DNA of 64,000 bases, from assembly GCA_000827265.1 (NCBI GenBank), contig KN834749.1:2529462-2593461 (forward strand). The letters run 5' to 3'. This DNA comes from Collybiopsis luxurians FD-317 M1 (taxonomy: Eukaryota; Basidiomycota; Agaricomycetes; Agaricales; Omphalotaceae). Every line of letters begins with the position of its first letter. The stretch's first letter is position 1. The notes beneath the pieces are model-generated. The model saw nothing but the letters and a program-made list of their open reading frames with translations. It was not told where the DNA came from and ran no database searches. This document shows positions 14,211 through 26,104 of this stretch, in pieces. Both the position numbers and the translations under genes were made by a program.

Positions 14211-16299
14211 ATGGTACGCTTCATAACCAGCCGAGCTTGCGATATCGCTTGGATCTCTAACTACGCTGATATCAGGAAACACACAATCAAGATCCCGAGG
14301 AGTTCTATGTTAAACAGGATAGAATTGGTCCGTCGAGCTGCATGTATCTTTCAGAGTCTTAACTGACTATATTTCTAGGCAAAGGATCCTTCGGGGAGGT
14401 CTACAAAGGGTAAACCCTCATGTCGCCTTTCCTCCTAACTTTGTTGACTGTTTTACTGATGCCGTTCTCCAGTTATGACAAACGAACACAAAAGACTGTC
14501 GCCATCAAGATCATAGATTTGGAGAGTGCAGAGGATGAGATTGAGGATATTCAACAGGAAATTCAGATTTTGTCGCAGTTGGACTCACCCCACGTTACAA
14601 AGTGCGTGTGTGTGGGATGATCGGTTGAAAATGGCTCGCGGCAGAGCAGCCTGCTCAATCTCTCGTAACTGACGCTGTTTACAGGTACCATGGCTCGTAT
14701 CTCAAAGGATCCAATCTATGGATTGTTATGGAGTACTGTTCCGGTGGATCATGCTCTGATCTAATGAAGCCAGGCGTGTTCCGAGAAGAGTACATCGCAA
14801 TCATCGTCCGAGAACTTTTACGAGGTCTCGAATACCTTCACTCTGAAGGAAAACTTCATCGTGACATTAAAGCTGCCAACATCCTATTATCTGCCGGTGG
14901 AGAAGTCAAGCTCGCCGATTTTGGTGTCTCAGGACAGCTTTCTGGTACACTTTCGGCTAAAAAGAATACTTTTGTTGGAACACCGTATTGGATGTCGCCT
15001 GAAGTCATAAAGCAGAGCGGGTATGATCACAAGGCAGACATTTGGAGTCTAGGCATCACCGCCATTGAATTGGCCAAAGGAGAGCCTCCTTACGCAGAGC
15101 TGCATCCGATGAAGGTACTGTTCTTGATTCCAAAGAACACCCCTCCGACACTGGAGGGGAACTTCTCGAAGCCTTTTAAAGACTTTGTGTCATACTGTCT
15201 CCAGAGAGACCCTCGAGAGGTGGGAGAAACAGTCACATCGGTCTATTCTTTTTTTAATCTCTTCTCAGCGTCCTTCGGCTCGGGAGTTATTAAAGCACAA
15301 GTTTGTTCGGATGGCGAAGAAGACAAGTTATCTGACGGAACTGATTGAGAGGCACGAGCGTTGGAGGGCCGAAGGCGGAGATCGGATCGACGACGAAGAT
15401 AGGGATACGGTGCCGGATCTGTGAGTATTTTGGTTTCTGAAGTGTCAAATGCTCAAGTTACCTTTCGTGTAGGCCATCAAGCGGTGATCCCGAGGACCTT
15501 TGGGACTTCGGTACCGTACGACACGTCAATGACCGTAACACTATCGGGCGTTCCCAAAACTCTATCAAAGTATCCGGACCTCCCCTTACATGGGAGAATA
15601 ACGGTACACACTCGTATGATTCTTCCTCATCTAGTGGGGGATCTTCCTTCCGCCATGATTCTGGATTCAGTCAGAAATCCGGTGGTTCCTCGCATGGTTC
15701 GCATGGATCCTCCATTACAGTGACAGCGAGCGGAAAGGGCGATTTACCACCTCTTCCCTCTTCTGCGAGGAAAACAGGTTCCTCCGGCTCAGGCTCAAGA
15801 TACTCGGACAAACAGGCCACGGTCCGACATTTGCCCCCGCAACCCACGGGGGCTGGTGCTGCAGATTCCGCTCCTCGTTCCGGCAGTAATTCACGCATTG
15901 TTCATAGGCAACCCTCAGACGACTATGACGACGATTTCACTTATGAGGACGACGAAGGATACGCTGGTGGGTACCGACAAAATGATGAGATACTCGAGGA
16001 GAAGCTTTCACGCACTCACATTGTCGATGACGAGTTCGACGCACCTGACACGACGATGCTGGACTCGGTCATCTTACCGGCTATAGCTTCAGTATGTCTC
16101 CCACCTTTGTCTGCGTTTCGTATGCTAACTTATGCCGCTTCGATAGCTTTTCCCTCGTGTATCGACGCAGGAGGCGCGGATAGCTTTAAGCGCACTTCAG
16201 AGGGCGTTTACTGAAGCGGAGAGAATCATTCCGGGTGTTAGCATGGAACTCGTCAATGAGATTGTTGACTCTGTTGAGCATGTTGAGGACGAACGATGA
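14211..16299 (+). CDS. STE20-family protein kinase, GCK-III group (Kic1/Sps1/MST3-like)
   Basis: Ser/Thr kinase of the germinal-centre group, which acts in polarity, septation and cell-wall signalling. The start ATG at 14211-14213 is followed at once by an intron, then [18 protein letters not shown]. Kinase motifs run in order: G-loop [24 protein letters not shown] (catalytic Lys), [19 protein letters not shown], and the activation loop and substrate-binding part [16 protein letters not shown], with [13 protein letters not shown] closing the domain. The [10 protein letters not shown] and [14 protein letters not shown] features place it in GCK-III. The C-terminal tail is Ser/Gly-rich and then acidic ([15 protein letters not shown]). 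It ends in a short helical segment ([20 protein letters not shown]) with the stop at 16297-16299. No disruption was seen. Confidence 0.9.
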
Positions 16300-17233
16300 G
16301 TTGAGAGCTCTACGAAACGTGCAGTCTTATTCATCCACAGCGAATTCTGACTCTTTTTCTCTGCTCCTAATCATTTATGCAATTTTTTTTTTCAACTCAT
16401 CTCTGTTCCTGGCTCTGTTCCGACCCTCATCATCTACTTAATACTCACTGTTGTCCCATGTCCTCCCTACACACATCAACATCTCACAGAACTTTCTTGC
16501 CTGCAAAGGACTGTAGCGATCGTGTTCAATGCCACATCACGTACACCAGTTTTTGCCTTCCCCAAGTCTACATTCAGACTCGTCCATCCATACTCGTCCA
16601 TCTCATCCATCCATCATCCGCAATTGCTTTCAAATGCTGTTATATACCAAATATGCATTTCGACAATCGGCAAACTTACCCTAATTTTGTACTACTCTCC
16701 TCTTTGTATACGAATCAATAAAATCTATATCTTCAGTCCGGGAAGGGGAAATGAATCATCCAGCAGGAGCTCAGGATGGATACGAGGTCAAGGATGGTGA
16801 CCATAAGTAACATTCCGACATCCACATACCAGACAAGCTACCATTAGCTCAAATACCGGAGTCAGATTCAAGAGCGTTAGGGTGAATCCGGAATTGGCAA
16901 GTTCGTACTCGAAGCTGCTACATTTCATCAGAGCACCGGTGTTCCGTCTCGAGGGAGTTCACGGAAAACTTATCACTAGGTCAATCACGGGTCAGAAAGG
17001 ATCAGACTGGAGTAAAGCTTTGTGGGTCCTGTACTGCTTCCCACCATCTTTGGCTAGAATTACTTACACACGATGTCCACCATCAATGCCTGCCGTTTCT
17101 TCCGGTGTCGACGATCTACCATTGAGAAGTATGAAGGAAACGGATCATGAAATATCAAGATGAAATAAAACCTCTGTGGGTCCTGCTTTTAGTGCTCCCC
17201 ACCTTCGATCCTTTCCTAGAATTACTGCACGAG
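16300..17233. other. Intergenic within the upstream copy of a tandem duplication
   Basis: From about 16490 the sequence resembles that upstream of the second methyltransferase copy. For example, CTGCAAAGGAC is followed by similar text near 16502 and 18378, and TTATCACTAGGTC occurs near 16970 and 18997. No independent gene was recognised. Confidence 0.4.
17020..17130 (+). repeat. Extra partial copy of the methyltransferase first-exon region
   Basis: In unit A the leader and start of exon 1 occur twice. One is at about 17020-17130 (TGTGGGTCCTG, CCACCATC, TTTGGCTAGAATTAC, ACGATGTCCACC, TTCTTCCGGTGTCGACGA). The other is at about 17170-17330 (TGTGGGTCCTG, CTCCCCACC, TAGAATTACTGCACGAGATGTC). Unit B has a single version containing elements of both. 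The first copy is followed by a divergent coding stretch and does not join cleanly to exon 2, so it is probably a relic. Confidence 0.6.
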
Positions 17234-18181
17234 ATGTCTGAACGAATGCCTGCCGACAATCATCCTGTCCCCCATGCTGTGGACAGTATGAAGGATATCG
17301 TCACGGATGATCCTCAGAGTTGGGACATCTTATGGTAAGGAGATTGTTTGATACAGTCCATACGATGAGACAATTTTTTCATCACAATAGGCAACGCAAC
17401 ATCCTTCCTTGGGAAACGGGAACCGGCGACGTTCAGCCTCCGCTACGACAACTCATCGAGGGCGGAGAGGTACCCTTTCCGAAGAAAAGAAGGGCGTTGG
17501 TACCAGGTTGTGGGAGGGCACGTTCATATGTGTCTCTTGAATTTGGGAATTTTTGAGTTTTGATGCGTTTACGCCCAGGGATTCGACACGATCTATCTCG
17601 CTTCTGTCTTGGAACACGATACATATGGTCTGGATACCTCAGCCACAGCGAGGGCAGCAGCTCACGAGTAAGCAAATAACGATGTATATAGACTTGAGGA
17701 GGTTCATTCCATCGAACATGAATCTTGTTGCAGGTTATTAGTATCGAGATCGGTCAGCCCAGAAGTGGCATCGAGAATCCATTATGTAGACGCGGATTTC
17801 TTCAAATACGAGGTTACAGATGATGAAAAGTTTGATTTCATTTACGATTTCACGTATGCTGTTGAGGTTACTCACCTTTGGAAATGCTAACCTAATACTT
17901 GATTTCACAGCTTCCTCGTCGCGTTTCCTCCCTCCAAAGAACATCTCTGGGGCAAAAAAATTAACTCGCTGATCAAACCCGGCGGATACCTCGTCACGTT
18001 GATGTATCCTCATGTTTCCGAACCGTTCACCACTGGACCGCCGTTCTACATCAGCTTTGATAGATATGCCGAGATACTAGGTGAAGGGTGGGAGGTAGTG
18101 TATGATAGGATTCCAGATGACGCTACATTGGTAGGGTTTCATAAGGGAAAGGATAGGATGGTGGTTTGGAAGCGAAGGTGA
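17234..18181 (+). CDS. TPMT-family SAM-dependent thiol/halide-type methyltransferase, copy 1
   Basis: Members of this family transfer a methyl group from S-adenosylmethionine to thiols, thiocyanate or halides. Exon 1 starts at MSERMPADNHPVPHAVDSMK and ends in QSWDILW. Exon 2 has NILPWETG, the family's W-D/E-G signature, then QPPLRQLIEGG and the SAM-binding motif ALVPGCGRARSY. Exon 3 has GFDTIYLASVLEHDTYGLD. Later exons give IHYVDADFFKYE, KFDFIYDFTFLVAFPPS, SLIKPGGYLVTLMYPH and a terminal VVWKRR. Five exons join without frame conflict and all introns are GT-AG. The start is the first ATG that reads into exon 1; an upstream partial copy offers another. The substrate cannot be predicted. Confidence 0.8.
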
Positions 18182-19111
18182 AAGGCACGCGTTAGTAAGG
18201 ATTTATTTGTCAGCAATGTATGCATATCGGTTGACCAAGTCTCTTAGATTGAGCTTCAGGTATCTCATTGACCGTTGGTTACTTACTGAGTTGATTTTAA
18301 CCAATAGCAAATACCTCTAGTGCTCCTTACTCCCAGTACTCCCTTCGCCTCTCCTCACAATTTTTTGATGTGTTACCTGCAAAGGACCGTAACAACGGTG
18401 TACAAAACATCATCACGGACCAGTATTTTACCTCCCTACATTCCTTACTTTTCTATCCATACTCGCCTATCTCATTCATCATCCGCAGTACTTTCAAATA
18501 CTGTTATGTACCAATACGCATTCTGTACTAAGATTCTACCCTTCAAGTGCCAGTCAAGAAAAACAATCCGGCGAGCGAGAACATGGATGGCACATGGATG
18601 GCGGCTGAACGACAGACGGTATTTGCTTGCAAACTCAGTCGTGTTACAGGAGGCTTCGCGGGAGTGCTGAAGGCTATTTTCATCATTCCAGAATGAAAAA
18701 CGAGAGATGAACAATCTTGCAGGATTTCCTTAGGATGGAGTTAAGGATGATAGTGATAAGAAGATAAGCTGGTCCTCTTCGGGCATCGAGATGCAGGCCC
18801 CGAAGCCGAGCTTTATTACCCCGAAAGATAGACCGAGGTAAAAGAAATCAAGGTGTGCAAAATGGGCAAGCTGACGGTTGAAGCCTGTTGCTTTCATGAG
18901 ACCAGCTTTCCGCACGAGTTCCGTCTGGAAAGAGTTCAGAATATTCAAGTTTAGATCACCGGGGTTGTACAGAGGTACTGGTTGCAACGAACGATTTATC
19001 ACTAGGTCGATCACGGGCCAGAAAAGATCAGAATGGAATAAAAGCTCCGTAAGTCTTGCTTCTGAAGTGCTCCCCACCCTCTTTGGCTAGAATTGCCACA
19101 AGAAGTACAAG
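18182..19111. other. Intergenic between the two methyltransferase copies
   Basis: Duplicated 5' flank of unit B plus the 3' flank of copy 1. A minus-strand frame at 18730-19077 (115 codons) overlaps the duplicated leader, has no motif and is not supported as a gene. Confidence 0.4.
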
Positions 19112-20077
19112 ATGTCCACTCCGTTGGCATCACCTGCCGCTTCTTCCAGTGTCGACAATCACCCTGTTCCCTATGCTGTGGCAAGTATGAAGGATATCGT
19201 GACGGACGATCCTCAGAGTTGGGATATCTTATGGTAAAGAGATCATTTGTTTGACACAATCCATCCGGTGAAACAACTTTATCACGATAGGCAACGTAAC
19301 ATCCTTCCTTGGGAGACTGGCGACATTCAGCCTCCGTTGCGACAGCTCATCGAAGGCGGAGAGGTACCCTTTTCGAAAAATGGAAGGGCTTTGGTACCAG
19401 GCTGTGGAAGGGCACGTTCATACCCGTGGCTTCACGTCGGAGAAGTTATGTATTGATGCGCGTACGCTGTTTACCAGGGATTCGACACGATCTATTTCGC
19501 ATCCGCCTTGGGACACGAAACATACGGTCTCGAATCCTCGGCCACAGCGATAGCAGCAGCTCATGAGTAAGTTGAAGGTTAAAAAGTACTTGAAGGTTAT
19601 CATAATGAACGTGGATCTTGTTGCAGGCTACTGGTATCAAGATCCGTTGTCTCGGAGGTAGCATCTAGAATTCATTACGAAGACGCGGATTTCTTCAAAT
19701 ACGAGGTCACAAACGATAAGAAATTTGATTTGATCTACGATTTCACGTATGTTAAATCGTCACCGCCTTAAAAAATTGCTAACCTGGCATGTACTCAATT
19801 CCAAAGCTTCTTTGTCGCGATTCCTCCCTCAAAACGGATTCTATGGGGCGAGCAAATTAATTCGCTGATCAAACCCGGAGGATACCTCGTCGCGTTGATG
19901 TTTCCCCATGTTTCCGAACCGTACACTACTGGACCACCGTTCTATACCAACTTTGATTCATATGCCGAGGTACTAGGAGATGGATGGGAGGTGGTGTATG
20001 ATAAGATTCCAGATGATGCTACATTGATAGGAATACATAAGGGAAAGGATAGGATGGTGGTTTGGAAGAGAAAGTGA
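18370..20077 (+). repeat. Tandem duplication, unit B (methyltransferase copy 2 and its 5' flank)
   Basis: Second copy of the unit described at about 16490-18181, head to tail. Exon order and intron positions are kept, while introns and flank have diverged more than exons. Confidence 0.7.
19112..20077 (+). CDS. TPMT-family SAM-dependent methyltransferase, copy 2
   Basis: Tandem paralogue of the preceding gene. The ATG at 19112 gives MSTPLASPAASSSVDNHPVP, then YAVASMKDIVTDDPQSWDIL. Exon 2 has NILPWETGDIQPPLRQL and ALVPGCGRARSY. Later exons read GFDTIYFASALGHETYGLE, IHYEDADFFKYEVTND and IKPGGYLVALMFPHVSEPY, and the protein ends VVWKRK. The intron donor after GRARSY is not conserved: copy 1 has GT there and copy 2 has CC. 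A shifted donor at GTCGGAG about 12 nt downstream would keep the frame with four extra residues. The last acceptor also changed, from CACAG to CAAAG. It may therefore be functional with an altered splice, or be starting to decay. Confidence 0.7.
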
Positions 20078-20688
20078 AGGAAACTTGGAAGCGCGTGTTA
20101 TGTTATTTGTCAGCAATTTCAGCGGTAAAATTTGGGAACTTTCTCTTTTACTTTCTGGGTGTGGAACGTGGAACAATGACTGCATGGTACATACTAGGTA
20201 CCTCTGGTGCTCTGACAATGTATCCGTCGTGATTTTCTCGGCGGTTAAACACGGCTATACCTCCAATGTCCAAGAAGAATGCCTGTGACCAGAAATTGTT
20301 TTGAACTTTGAACTTCAAGAACAGCACCACTTTGAACTACATGATCAGCAGGGAGTTGCCAGGGAGTGATGTTCCTCGCGGCCCCAGGTATAATTTACCC
20401 TGGTCCACTTTCCCCGCAAACCAACAAATATGAATTTTGATTTCTTGGTCTACTTCTACTGAATTCAACAATGTAGACAAGTGGCTTCGTCGGAAGTGGC
20501 ACTTTCTCCTTAAGAATCCACCGGCCTCCCCGATGAATGGTCGAATCGAAGAAAGTCAATCATTGATATTTCTTACCCGCCTCCATAAAATCATCTCGTC
20601 GCAACTTACAGATCCTCCTTTTTTCTACTTTGTACCTTACAGACAGATATCTGTATTTCAGGACTCCCGTGAATAGCAAGAGGTACTC
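20078..20688. other. Intergenic, no gene seen
   Basis: Holds the 3' flank of methyltransferase copy 2 and the promoter of the transporter gene. Short frames lack motifs. Confidence 0.4.
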
Positions 20689-22504
20689 ATGTCTGGACAA
20701 ACCGCTTCAAGGCATGGCCCAGGTTCTGATACCTCTGGGTCAAATACACCTCCAGTCAAACGAACACCTCTGCGCAAGTTTCAAGTTTTCTTGACTCTTG
20801 CAATCCAAGCTATGGAGCCACTCGCAGCTACGGTGATATACGCTTTCATAACTCAGGCCATACGAATGACCGGTATCACTCGTCAAGATGAGAAGAAGAC
20901 CGGGTATTATGCTGGGATCTTAGTGAGTGGTTTCGGAGGCCCATTTGTCTGAGTTCACCTCGTTCTGTCTGGGCAGGAATCCACCTTCTTTTTCTCAGAA
21001 TGCCTGTCAGTTTTTCATTGGGGACGTGCGTCCGATGCTTATGGACGTCGACCGGTGCTTCTGCTTGGTCCATTGGGACTTGCGGTGGCCATGTTTGGAT
21101 TTGGTCTTTCGAGGAGTTTCTGGAGTATGGTTGTCTTCCGTGCTGCACAAGGGATTTTCAATGGCAATATTGGTAAGTTTTTGAATTTCTACTTCTTTGT
21201 GGAAAGACGGCTGACGACTTTATGTTTTGTGAGCGTAGGCGTCTCCAGAACGATTTTGGCAGAGGTAATATCAGTCGTTTCGTACTACTCACGATTTTCT
21301 CACTCAATCACAGCTCACGGACCAAACCAACAGAGTGGACGTCTTTTCCTTTCTTCCCATTGTCTGGAGTAGTGGAACCACGTTGGGGTAAGCCTTGCTG
21401 CTTTTGCGTCTTACTTTGTGAACCGTATAAATATCATTACCAGGCCAGCCATAGGTGGACTATTCGCTAATCCAGCAACCCGGTGGCCCAAAGTTTTTGG
21501 AGGAATTGATTTCTTCCATAAATATCCGTTCTTTTTGCCTTGCGCAATCGTGGGACTGCTCGCTTCCCTGGTTTTCTCAATTTGTTTCATTGGACTTAAA
21601 GAGGTGTGCCGATCTTCACTGTTTGCTCAGGCCCTTCCGATCGATTGAATGCTGTCATATTGCTCAGACCTCACCCAAGCTCAAGAAACAAGAGAAGCGT
21701 ACAGAGGAGACTTCCCCACTTCTTTCTACCGAAGAGGGGTCGAATTATGGTAGCAGCACTTCCGACACTGCCTCGACCAATACCGCAACTCCAGAACCTG
21801 TAACACCGCCTAGTTTCCTGGGCCTCTTATCGCATTCAGCCTTGCGCGCTATTCTGCTGAACCGCGCCTTTCTTTCCTTCACGGAAATGAGCTACAGCGT
21901 ACTTATTCCTCTTATCTATTCGACTTCCATAGAAGTTGGCGGTCTGGGTCTATCGCCGTATCAGCTTGGGATTACGATGGGAATTTACGGTTTTGGTGGA
22001 GCCGTCCTCAATATTTTTCTTCTAAAACGCATTGTAAAGAGGCTGGGTCCGAGGAAAGCGTATATCCTCTCTTATGCAACGTTTATCTGGGATCTTGGCA
22101 TGTTCTGGGTGTTGAGAGCTGTGGTGGCTCATTTTGGTAAGGTAACTCTTGGGGTTTGGGTGTTGATTTTCGGACAGTTGGCGGTTTCAACATTTATTCA
22201 TCCAATGTGGAGTAAGTAATCTTTCAAAATTCATAAGTTCAAAACTAACTTCACTTATGAAGACTCGATGGCTCTCCTCGTCGTCTCCAACGCTCCACCG
22301 GGCGCTCTTGGAGCTACCAATGGCCTAGCTCAAGTCATTTCTTCTGCAACGCGTACGCTGGCTCCAACCGTTGCTTCGTCTGCCTTTTCCATCTCACTTG
22401 AAACGAGACTTGTCGGAGGACACTTGGTGGAGCTTGTCATGTTGATCATTACACTGCTTGGAATAATTGCTTCCCTCATTCTCCCTAAAGAATTGGACGG
22501 CTGA
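20689..22504 (+). CDS. Major facilitator superfamily transporter (DHA1/ZIF-like)
   Basis: Twelve-helix proton-coupled membrane transporter. The N-terminal tail MSGQTASRHGPGSDTSGSNT is hydrophilic and the first helix follows RKFQVFLTLAIQAMEPLAAT. After an intron at about 20922-20978 comes the loop 2-3 signature GRASDAYGRRPVLLLG (motif A). Then come FRAAQGIFNGNIG, RPAIGGLFANPATRWPKVFG and YPFFLPCAIVG, typical of the yeast YCR023C/plant ZIFL branch. The central loop (KLKKQEKRTEETSPLLSTEE) is hydrophilic, and the second half runs from SALRAILLNRAFLSF to LILPKELDG. Many small exons in the middle (about 21175-21450) must be spliced to keep frame. Substrate is unknown; relatives move small organic molecules or metals. 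Confidence 0.83.
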
Positions 22505-22837
22505 AAGTTTATTCAGATTGTCCCTGTCCCTCGATCCCTTACTTTTTTATCTTTATATTCTAATAGTATGTACTGCTCTAAAGTATGAGGAAGTGAAAAA
22601 TAAATTTTTTCCAAGTGAACTGGTCTCAATATTTCTCAATATTGCATGAGAAGTAGTAACATCCAACTCTTACCTCAACTCTTAGTCCACAAAATACCGC
22701 ACCGTTTCTCTTATATATCCCGCAAGCCGTACGAATTGCCAAAATAGGCAGATCAGGGTAGACTGTGTAACACTTTTCGTCCCTGTATTTTACATATACA
22801 GATCCATAAATCCACACGACCAAAGAGAACGTCTACG

Positions 22838-25800
22838 TTAAGAATCAAGAACTGCTGTCTTTGTCCGTTTCTTCTTCCCGGCTCCCGTCCCAGCCGCCTT
22901 CTTCTTTTTCGACTGCACCTTCACGGGTTCCGGCGTAGAAGGTTGATCATCCACCACCTCGTACTGCGGGAAGGAAGACACTGACGAAGCCAGGCCCGAA
23001 GACATCCGCATGGGCGCAGGACTAGCGGTTCGAGAGATGATGGAGCCTGGTCGGGATCCTGAGCGCGATGCAGGAGTCGAGTAGGATAGGACAGCTCCGG
23101 CGGGCATTTCGCCCGCCTTATCAACGTAAAATGGCTCGGGAGAGGACCGGTACGGTGTAGATCTTAAACTTGGCAAGCGGGGGTCAATGGTTTCTATCGG
23201 GTCATTATGAGAAAGATAAAACCGGCATATTAACGAGGAAAAACACACCTGATAGTGATGGCATACCTTCCAGCTTTACAACGGGTATTGATTCAACGTC
23301 GTGAGCAGGTGGAACAGGTTTTGGCGGCTCTTTGTCCATGATATAATACGGGTCGTCTCGAAGACGTTCTAAGCGTTCCGCCCGACGCTAGAATACCGTC
23401 AACTTTCTGCCCAGTCTCAACAAAATAGAAAGAATCACACATACCCGCTCTCGCTCGATGCGTTCAGCCTCAGTCTCAATCTCCTGCTCTACCGGCGTCA
23501 AGGAATCGACCTCGTTTTCATTATACTCAAAGCCATTTTCTTCCCGCCGTTTCTTCTTCCCTTTACTACTCTCCTTGCCCTTCCCTTTCTTATTCCCTTT
23601 CTTGACTTTCTTTTCACTGTTCTCGAACACCACCGGGACAGGATCTGGAGGTGGCGGTACGATCCACGCATCCAGGTCCAAGCCATCAGGTATCGGAACG
23701 GCTTCTTGAGCATGCTGCGCCACTGGGTTGAGCTCGTAAGCTGAGAAGAGCGGCTGAATAAGAAAGAGCGATTTTGGAAATTGGGGTTCATCATCGGACG
23801 TAGAGTTGGCAAAAGACGAGGTAGATTCGTCGAAATCATTTCCTGCCGGTCGGGGCCGATATGTATTCAAATCAGCTTGGATGAAGTTGAAGAGTTGGAT
23901 TGTGTTTGATGCCTACGAAAACATTAGTCGAGAAGCAAAAGAATCGACGCTCGCACACAAACCCGTTCTTGAACCTCGATATGTGGGCTACTAACGAAAG
24001 GAGTGATGCGTTCAGTCATCATTTGGACAGTATCCTTTACCACTGATAGATCGTCGTCCGTCCATCTTTGCGCCATCTCGGTGGCCCAGAAACCAAAGAC
24101 CTTGATCGCAGCTTGAATGTACACCGCTATGATATCGGGGGACAGATTCGAAATCTCAGCTTGTAAGATCAAAGGCAGGAGCTTTTGTGGATCAGCCAGT
24201 TCGCTGAACACAAGATGTCATGTACACACAATATAGACCAGTACACGCCACATACCTGCAGTATTCGCCACAAATAAACGCGGCAGCCCATAGCACCTCG
24301 GAACAACTTCCCTCATCTTGAGCGTTCCGCAGAATGGTATCGTCGCTCAATAGCGTAAACATGAGCCTGACAGCATACCTCCTCGCTCCCCTGACACGGC
24401 CCACAACGTCTACCATGTGATCCCGAATTTGCGCACCGACATCGACATTGGCAACATGTGCTAAATCAACTAAGACAGATAGATACCACTCAAAATTGGT
24501 GATATTCTCGTATGTGTTCTGGGAGCACATTTGCAGTATTCGTTGAGCAAGGATGAGACGGTATGCAGGTGATGCAGATGGCAAGGGGAGGGCGGGCTTG
24601 GCGCTTTGCGGAGAGGTCGGAACAGCATGTTGGGCGAGTGACTGGGCGGCAGTAGGTAAGGTTGAAGTAGCGGAGTCTGTTACCAGATGGGAAAGTAATT
24701 GTTGGACGATTGATTGCAGATTTGTATCATTAACCTAGGGTAAATTTAGCCTACTGTGATGAGAACGAAGAAAACACCGACCATGGCCGACACTAGATCT
24801 AGTGCGCGCATCCTGATACTGATATCCTGGTCATTGACGCTAGCAATTATCGTGTCCTGATATTGCGCCATAAGATGCGGATGGGAAGGTACAATCTTGA
24901 CCATCGCAAGAAGCGCGATGTACTTCACTGGCGAAAGCATCAGTCGTGACCAAACCGCTCGTGCATCATCCTTTGACCTACGATTCTGGTCCGAGTCCTG
25001 CAAGAATCCTGATAGCTTCGAGACGCATATCCTTGCGAGAGAATCTCCAGAAGAGCCCTCGAGCATGCCACCAATGATACACGTATGGACGCATTCGTAC
25101 AGTAGCGATATGGCCGGAGTCGTGCTGATGAGCTCTGTGATTGGAGGCTGCAGTTTCTTCACCAATCGAGGTTCGTACGGCGCTAATGTCCCAAACTAGT
25201 TTCATGTATTAGTATGTGATCTTGATGTAGATGCAGACGCGTTTACCAGCTTGATGATTTTGATGAGCATCCAATTATTCGAGGACGTAGTCATAAGATG
25301 GAATAATACCGGCGCCAGGGTCAGAAAGTCCTCAGGATTGTGACGAGTTAATTCACATAGAACATTGACAGTTGCAGCGATGACGCCTGCGAGATGTATT
25401 ACTGTCGTCAGTCAAGTTCGGAGAACGGGTAATGCTACATACCAGAATCTGGATCTTCCAACTTGTCTTTCAAACGGGGGATCGCTTGCACAGAGACTTC
25501 GGGATATCGTTTTACAACTTTATACAGGACCAGGACAGCTCTCTTTCGGATATCGGCGTGAGAATGGGTCAGCATCTTTAATAGTTCGGGAGATAAATCG
25601 CGAGCAAGGTCAGGAGTAATAATGTGGGATATTCCATTCAAGGTGACGGCAATTTCTGCAGGAGAGGACGTCAAGTCCTGTAAGAGGTGTTGTGAGTTGA
25701 GTATGTCGACAAATATCTCGGAAGACACGAACCTTTTTGAGTAGATTCGTTGTTAACATCAGCACGTCTGTTTCCTGGTTAAACGACTGTGTAGCGGCGA

Positions 25801-26104
25801 GATAACCGACAGTCTTTAGATGTAATTTTGGGGAAGACATGACCTCCACGACGTTAAATGAAGCCCAGCCCATGTCATATCCCATCATGTCCAGCTAACC
25901 GCGGTGATCAGTTGCTATTCCACTAGCCAAACGATCTGGATTGCGTACATATGTGAGCTTCAGCACCGCGCCAGACTTAAGTGCCATATCATCGCTCTTG
26001 ACCTCCTGCCTGATTTCCTCTATAGCCTTTGCTATGAATTTGGATTCATCTGCCTTGTTGGCCCGCAGCCCTCGAATCAAGTCCTGCAACGTCCGTTCCC
26101 ACAT
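22838..26104 (-). CDS. APL5: AP-3 adaptor complex subunit delta (delta-adaptin)
   Basis: Large subunit of the AP-3 coat that sorts cargo from Golgi/endosome to the vacuole. The ATG at 26104 gives MWERTLQDLIRGLRANKADE. The conserved trunk continues with FIAKAIEEIRQEVKSDD, LKLTY joined across an intron to LDMMGYDMGWASFNVVEVMS, then LKTVGYLAATQSFNQETDVL. HEAT-like repeats follow: SHADIRKRAVLVLYKVVKRY, PRLKDKLEDPDSG and LLYECVHTCIIGGML. The C-terminal part is hydrophilic with a Lys-rich block (SEKKVKKGNKKGKGKESSKG) and a basic tail ending RTKTAVLDS, as in delta-adaptins. At least nine introns occur. No disruption was seen. Confidence 0.9.

Larger units (their letters stand above)
16490..18181 (+). 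repeat. Tandem duplication, unit A (methyltransferase copy 1 and its 5' flank)
   Basis: Matches unit B (about 18370-20077) in the flank and in the coding exons, with moderate divergence and small indels. Boundaries are approximate because they were judged by eye from shared words such as CAGAGTTGGGA (both copies), ATCCTTCCTTGGGA and CTCATCGA-GGCGGAGAGGTACC. Confidence 0.7.

Noticed and set aside
18730..19077. 115-codon minus-strand frame between the methyltransferase copies
   Set aside because: It overlaps the duplicated 5' leader and has no motif; probably chance.
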